Under the pieces are notes generated by a model that ran no database searches, was not told the DNA's origin, and saw only the letters and a list, made by a program, of their open reading frames with translations. A stretch of 64,000 nucleotides of DNA from Nitrospirota bacterium (GTDB taxonomy: Bacteria; JACPQY01). Shown here piece after piece: positions 59,658 to 64,000 of the stretch (positions within the stretch are counted from its first letter, which is position 1; each line of letters opens with the position of its first letter). The translations under genes were made by a program, and so were the position numbers. The stretch is taken from the NCBI GenBank assembly GCA_016180645.1, contig JACPAV010000011.1:1-64000 (forward strand). Reading direction: 5' to 3'.

Positions 59658-61955
59658 CTATTTCAGCTCCGCGGAAAAACCGCCTTTCTGCACCCCATGG
59701 CATGATACTTTCGAATACTTCCCGGTCATCCCCCGCTTCCCCGCTCGAATGTTCCCGGAAAAGTCCATCGTCATGGCGCAGTTCCGGTCCGAATCGTCCA
59801 GCACCCGAATCCGCAAACCGTCGCTCTCCGCTCTCTCCCACAATTGGATGACCGCCGAGCAGGGCCGCGCGCCGCACCCCCCGGAAGGCTCCCAGCCGCC
59901 GGCAAAGAATCCACCGTCCGGCTTGAAGATGACCCGGGCCGCCCATTCAGACTTGGATCCTGCCCCTTTGAAATTCCACCGCTGCACAACGTAGCTCGCG
60001 GGATCGGCGCCCACCTGATTGAAATTCACCCCCGAGGTCCCCTGCCGACTCACGCTCCCATCCGCCGCGCGCTCCTCGTACGCAGCTTGACCCCTCATGA
60101 GCCGTGATCCACCCTCAGATTCCACCACTTCCCCGGTCATCCGGAACGCAGTCTTCGATCCGCCACCCCAATTCCGAACGCCCGACACAACCACCGAGTT
60201 GTCCTTCCTCGTCACCTGCATGTCGCCAAATACGGGACCCAGATTCAATCCACGCATCTGACCTCCCTCGTCGAGGATGCCCAGCGCCGGAATCCATGTG
60301 GATAGAGGCGGGCCGCCTTCCCAGGAAGCCACCCAAATCCCACTCAGTCCTGCCGAACCGCCGGGCGGTGTCGCGCCGCCCTTCCCCTTTTCCGGCGCCG
60401 GTGGAATCGATCCAACAGTCTGGCCGGGATCCAGAACAACGGTCGGCGCTTGTGTCGCCATGGTCATCCGGTCCATCAAGGAACCCTCAGTGAAAAACTG
60501 TGGAGAAAATCCAAGCGAGCTGTAGGCCGTGATGCGAATTCCCGCCCGTTCGGGCGAAATCGGAGCTTCCCCAAAGGGGATCCACACGCCCGCCTGTGAG
60601 GCGGTGGGCAAGCCCGCGGGAACCCAGAGCGTCCAATGAGGAAACAGCTTCTGCTTCTCCGCGCGAGACACGGTGATGAGATAGAGATCGGCGCCCGGAA
60701 CCACGTCCCAGGCCAGGAGGACACCCTTTTCTTGATCATCCGGCCCCGCTCTCCTTGCATCCGGGATCCGCGGCAGTTGGAGGGACGACCCGGACGCCAA
60801 GATCTCCGCGGTGACTCCCGGGGCGCGGAGAACCACTTCCCCAGTCGCATCCTGATAGTGGGCCATGAGAGTGTACGAAGTCACCGAGGGAAGGACCGGG
60901 ACGGTCAATCTCGCCTTTGGCCCATGGCCAACGGCCACAGGGATCTCCTCGCGGGCCAATTGGACCGAGACGGAGAAGGTAATGTCGTTGGATCGGGAGT
61001 CCTCCTTTCCATCAACACCTTTTCCACCGGCCTCGACGGGTGCGGAAAAGAATCGAAGCGGATCGAGTCTGACGGTCAGGGTGGAATCCTCCGAACGATT
61101 GCGGATGGCGGTTCCGCCGCGAATCTCTTGCTCGGAACATTTCATGAGAATTGCGGCGGCTCCACCTGCGAAAGCTGGAGCGTTCTGGATCAGAATCTCA
61201 GGCTTCTCCCCCAGTTTGGAGTCACCCCCTTTGAGCGAAAACGGAACTTCCCGGGTGTCCTGTGAACGGTCCACCGGATCGGTGAAAGACCAACGGACCG
61301 CCCCTTCTCCTCCCTCGCACGCTCCATCCACGATCACACGAACCGTCGTCTTGGGAACCTCCCGAGCCGCCTCCTCACCGGCCGGACGAAGGGCGGCATG
61401 GACCCGTCTCCCTTCGATCGCAAGAAAAGTGACACTTTCAAATCCGTCTCGTTGAACCGTAATTCGATGAGGGCCGGGCGCCACGTCCGCAACCTTGAGC
61501 ACCCCGCGGCGTCCGGTACGGCCGAGCATCCGGCCGTCGATGTACACCTTCGCGTTCCGCAGGGCTGTCGCTCTTCGTCCGGCGCCTGAAACGTGAACGT
61601 ACAGAGGACCCTGCGACGAGCCCGAACCGGTCCCACCTAAACCAGGCGTGACAGTCAGTATGCCAGGCTCGCAGGCCCCCCAGATGAGCCTCACCGGCTG
61701 CGGGAGACCGGGTTCAAAATCCGCCGGCACGACGAAGACCACCTGCTCGGCGTCCCATTTGGAAACCACGGTGGGCACTCCACCCACCCAAACGCGGGGA
61801 ACACCCGTATTTTTGTCCGGCGGGCAATGGGGTCGAACCGTAATTTGCGTTCCGGGCGCCGACCAATCGGACGGGACAGAATTCGAAAGACAGCCGGCAA
61901 TGAACAGTGCAAAAACGATCCCGACTCTGCAAATTGATCTGCCCGCCACCCTCAT
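59658..61955 (-). CDS. Large PEGA-domain lipoprotein
   Basis: The product is 765 aa from ATG 61955 (ATG 61973 possible). The lipobox is FALFIAGC. IPT/TIG-like first domain (QITVRPHCPPDK...PTVVSKWDAEQVVFVVPAD), then a PEGA-like domain (NAKVYIDGRMLGRTGRRGVL, VQRDGFESVTF). Long beta-rich middle, Gly/Pro linker near 560-580 and a C-terminal beta domain with paired Cys (GGCGARPC). Cell-surface role presumed; no enzyme motif seen. It is divergent from the last gene over about 250 bp. Confidence 0.78.
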   Translation of the reverse strand: MRVAGRSICRVGIVFALFIAGCLSNSVPSDWSAPGTQITVRPHCPPDKNTGVPRVWVGGVPTVVSKWDAEQVVFVVPADFEPGLPQPVRLIWGACEPGILTVTPGLGGTGSGSSQGPLYVHVSGAGRRATALRNAKVYIDGRMLGRTGRRGVLKVADVAPGPHRITVQRDGFESVTFLAIEGRRVHAALRPAGEEAAREVPKTTVRVIVDGACEGGEGAVRWSFTDPVDRSQDTREVPFSLKGGDSKLGEKPEILIQNAPAFAGGAAAILMKCSEQEIRGGTAIRNRSEDSTLTVRLDPLRFFSAPVEAGGKGVDGKEDSRSNDITFSVSVQLAREEIPVAVGHGPKARLTVPVLPSVTSYTLMAHYQDATGEVVLRAPGVTAEILASGSSLQLPRIPDARRAGPDDQEKGVLLAWDVVPGADLYLITVSRAEKQKLFPHWTLWVPAGLPTASQAGVWIPFGEAPISPERAGIRITAYSSLGFSPQFFTEGSLMDRMTMATQAPTVVLDPGQTVGSIPPAPEKGKGGATPPGGSAGLSGIWVASWEGGPPLSTWIPALGILDEGGQMRGLNLGPVFGDMQVTRKDNSVVVSGVRNWGGGSKTAFRMTGEVVESEGGSRLMRGQAAYEERAADGSVSRQGTSGVNFNQVGADPASYVVQRWNFKGAGSKSEWAARVIFKPDGGFFAGGWEPSGGCGARPCSAVIQLWERAESDGLRIRVLDDSDRNCAMTMDFSGNIRAGKRGMTGKYSKVSCHGVQKGGFSAELK

Positions 61956-62203
61956 CAATGTGCCGCCGATCATACCGAAACCCCCGGCGATGCGACAGCA
62001 GAAAGCAACTTTGGCAGCGCCCAAGAGCACCACAAGCCGGGGGACGAAAATACTGACATCAGTCACTATTCAACGCGGCAACCAATCACATTGAGAGCCA
62101 TCTCCCAATCTATGTTATGATTGATTAGTGATATCGATGCGATACCCACTCCTCCAGTCCGAGATGGCACGGACGTTGCGATTTGAAGCCGCAGGGAAGG
62201 ACT

Positions 62204-64000
62204 ATGCATAATTGTGATCTACATCACATTCTTGCCCGCCAGGCAAGGTGCGGTACCCACGGGCCCCGGCGAGGCAGGAGGCCGAGCGCTTCCACCGTAG
62301 GTGCGGTAAGTGCGTTGGTCGCAGTTCTTGTTTTTTTACGAGTGAGTTTCGCCGTCGCCGCCCCGACCAAACTCCTCTCCTACCAAGGCCGCATCACCGA
62401 CGCGAACGGCCAGCCGATTACGGACAATCCTTACACTGTCCGATTCAAGATCTACTCCACCTCCGCGGATTGCACAGGGGATACGGCCGGCAATCTCGTC
62501 TGGGGGCCTGAGACCCACGATGGCGCGGCGGGCAACTGGCCGCAAGTGACCGTGACCAACGGCTTGTTCAGTACGATTCTGGGTTACGACTCAGTGCAGG
62601 CCAAGGGGACTGCGTTGTCGATAGCCTTCGACCAAGATTACTACCTTCAAGTCAAAGTGGGCGCGAATCCTGTTTTCAACCCCTGTGATCGACTGACCAC
62701 CGCCCCGTACGCCGCCAATGCGATCAACTCCGATTCGTGCAACACCGATGCCACGTGCGAAACGACCGCGGTTCAAATCGTGGACGCCAATACGAGGATC
62801 GTGGAGGGCGCGGGCAACTCGGTTCGCATCCAGACGGACTCGGGTTATGTCGACATCGGCCCTCAAAACACAAGCTGGTCGCACTTCCAGACCGACCGGA
62901 CGCAGTTCTATTTCAACAAGCAGGTGGGCGTGGACGGAAACCTGTTCCCGTATACGGACAACACCCGGGACTTGGGCGGGAGCTCCAACCGGTGGGCTAC
63001 CGTCTACTCCAACGAAGTCGGATGGGGGGATTCGCAGACGCGAACCCAAACGCGGGACGACGCAGGCGCGATGGGCGGCAAGAGCGGTTTCTACCAGACC
63101 TCGGCGCCGGCCCCGGCGGCAGATTGGCCGTCCGGGGCGGCCTCTTGGTGGCACCTGCTGGACGTGCGGCACAGCAACACCGCCAACAACTACGGCATGC
63201 AATTCTCCGGGAGCTTCTTCGACCAAAACCTCTATTTCCGAAAAACCAACAACAGTGCGTCCACGGCATGGAAACAGGTGGCCATGACGGACGGCACCGT
63301 CGCCGACGCCCTCGCGTGCAGCGCGGACACCGTGTGCGAAACGCAAGCCATCACGGCCACGGGGTACATCGCCTCGAACAACTGCGTGGGGGGCGGCGGC
63401 ACCACCGGTACGGCCGGCACTCAAGGAAACACCTGGCGAATGTGCAACGCCGGCGCGGCCAACAATTGGATCTACGTGTACAACGGAGCCGGAACGGCGT
63501 ATCACGATGTGGCCTTGGGGCAGCTCTGGGTGAGCGGCACACAGTACGCCACCGGACAGGTGTACGCCCGGTCCGGCATCGCGAACGACACCGCCTCGGC
63601 CAAACTGAGCCTCAATGATGCGGACGGCGTTACCGTCGGTGGACCGCTCGATACCACAAGCACGATCACCACGCCGGGCTACGTCTCCATCACGGGGGTG
63701 TCGGACGCTTCAGGCAACCTCCGCTTTTCCGCCGCCAACCCCTACATCTCGGCGTCCTCGTATTTCGTCGCCCCCGGCGGCGCCTACTTCAACAGCGGCA
63801 CCGTCTACGTTCAAAACGCCCTGATGGCCCGCAATTATATTCAGAACGACGACACCCCCAACGGGGGCCGCGTAAGAATCGACGACACCACCGACATCAC
63901 CGGCGGGGCAGGCGGCCTCCGACTGGGCGCGGCCAACTGGGATGACGGTGGGACCACGTACGGCCACATCGTCGCCGACAACAGCGGCTACAAGGCCCTC
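62204..64000 (+). CDS. Surface/tail-fibre-like protein, 3' end outside window
   Basis: Open from ATG 62204 (AGGGAAGG just upstream) to the window edge, at least 598 codons. Residues about 35-54 are a hydrophobic signal (SALVAVLVFLRVSFAVAAPT). TKLLSYQGRITDANGQPITD starts the domain common to bacterial cell-surface proteins, followed by repeated beta modules such as TRDLGGSSNRWATVYSNEVG and TITTPGYVSITGVSDASGNL, typical of fibre-like shafts. The 35-residue cationic leader is odd, and a CRP-type dyad lies inside it, so the real start may be TTG 62315. Confidence 0.75.
   Translation, partial: MHNCDLHHILARQARCGTHGPRRGRRPSASTVGAVSALVAVLVFLRVSFAVAAPTKLLSYQGRITDANGQPITDNPYTVRFKIYSTSADCTGDTAGNLVWGPETHDGAAGNWPQVTVTNGLFSTILGYDSVQAKGTALSIAFDQDYYLQVKVGANPVFNPCDRLTTAPYAANAINSDSCNTDATCETTAVQIVDANTRIVEGAGNSVRIQTDSGYVDIGPQNTSWSHFQTDRTQFYFNKQVGVDGNLFPYTDNTRDLGGSSNRWATVYSNEVGWGDSQTRTQTRDDAGAMGGKSGFYQTSAPAPAADWPSGAASWWHLLDVRHSNTANNYGMQFSGSFFDQNLYFRKTNNSASTAWKQVAMTDGTVADALACSADTVCETQAITATGYIASNNCVGGGGTTGTAGTQGNTWRMCNAGAANNWIYVYNGAGTAYHDVALGQLWVSGTQYATGQVYARSGIANDTASAKLSLNDADGVTVGGPLDTTSTITTPGYVSITGVSDASGNLRFSAANPYISASSYFVAPGGAYFNSGTVYVQNALMARNYIQNDDTPNGGRVRIDDTTDITGGAGGLRLGAANWDDGGTTYGHIVADNSGYKAL
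62213..62228. promoter_or_regulatory. Second perfect CRP/FNR-type dyad
   Basis: TGTGA-tctaca-TCACA. It shares TACATCACA with the dyad at 14833-14848. It lies 10 bp after ATG 62204 and 87 bp before the alternative TTG 62315. Confidence 0.5.

Noticed and set aside
62737-63618. 293-codon plus-strand ORF near the right end
   Set aside because: It is a shadow frame of the open surface-protein gene that runs off the window.

Overview
The window reads as a GC-rich chromosome segment from a double-membrane (Gram-negative) bacterium of delta-proteobacterial/Myxococcota-like or related uncultured type. Evidence: TolB, a TolC-family channel, MlaC, MurJ, many lipobox-bearing lipoproteins, a sigma-54 response regulator, an aerobic cytochrome-oxidase assembly cluster (CtaA, CtaB, SCO, DUF420) and fatty-acid/propionate-type CoA enzymes. 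Lineage is inferred from gene content only. No rRNA, CRISPR array, transposase or integrase was found.

Layout. 1-1.6 kb: a 60-bp direct repeat, a broken sigma-54 activator and a coiled-coil protein. 1.7-6.4 kb: three overlapping genes for exported lipoproteins, one a beta-propeller/phosphoesterase fusion. 6.5-10.3 kb: a HEPN/MNT toxin-antitoxin pair, an HSL-type esterase, a methyltransferase and a DUF2804 protein. 10.5-14.8 kb: a small accessory island between a 3'-end relic of tRNA-Pro and the intact tRNA-Pro(GGG). It carries two divergent modules (DUF5677-like + TIR-like; GHKL ATPase + STAS-like) and an orphan antitoxin-like gene. This is the strongest candidate for an undescribed system. 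14.9-19.8 kb: a 1,623-residue NHL-repeat lipoprotein behind a perfect CRP-type dyad.

20-28.5 kb: endonuclease V, an acyl-CoA carboxylase beta subunit, an unknown beta-rich protein, and a tightly coupled glmS-tolB-NtrC-type regulator operon. 28.6-33.5 kb: ctaA-ctaB-ABC transporter-SCO-DUF420, a respiratory oxidase maturation operon. 33.6-41.8 kb: LarA-like protein, DUF4340, YdcF-like, RuvB, a Tam41-type CDP-diacylglycerol synthase candidate, SAM hydrolase/halogenase-family protein, glutamate-cysteine ligase and a cNMP-binding protein. 42-48.9 kb: unknown protein, methyltransferase, Pth, MurJ, TolC-like, MlaC, PurC. 49-62 kb: PQQ-type propeller, a LacI-HTH/PilZ fusion, thiolase, ferredoxin, ACT protein, two adjacent core-MetE proteins, FolC, acylphosphatase, CoA-transferase, NAD-dependent epimerase, a radical-SAM-type relic and a large lipoprotein. 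From 62.2 kb a surface protein runs off the right edge behind a second CRP-type dyad.

Two repeat classes cut across the window. One is a REP-like hairpin family (GTAGSCGCRGGC...GCCYGCG), mostly at operon ends. The other is a set of 7-, 8- or 10-bp degenerate tandem arrays, mostly at junctions inside operons.
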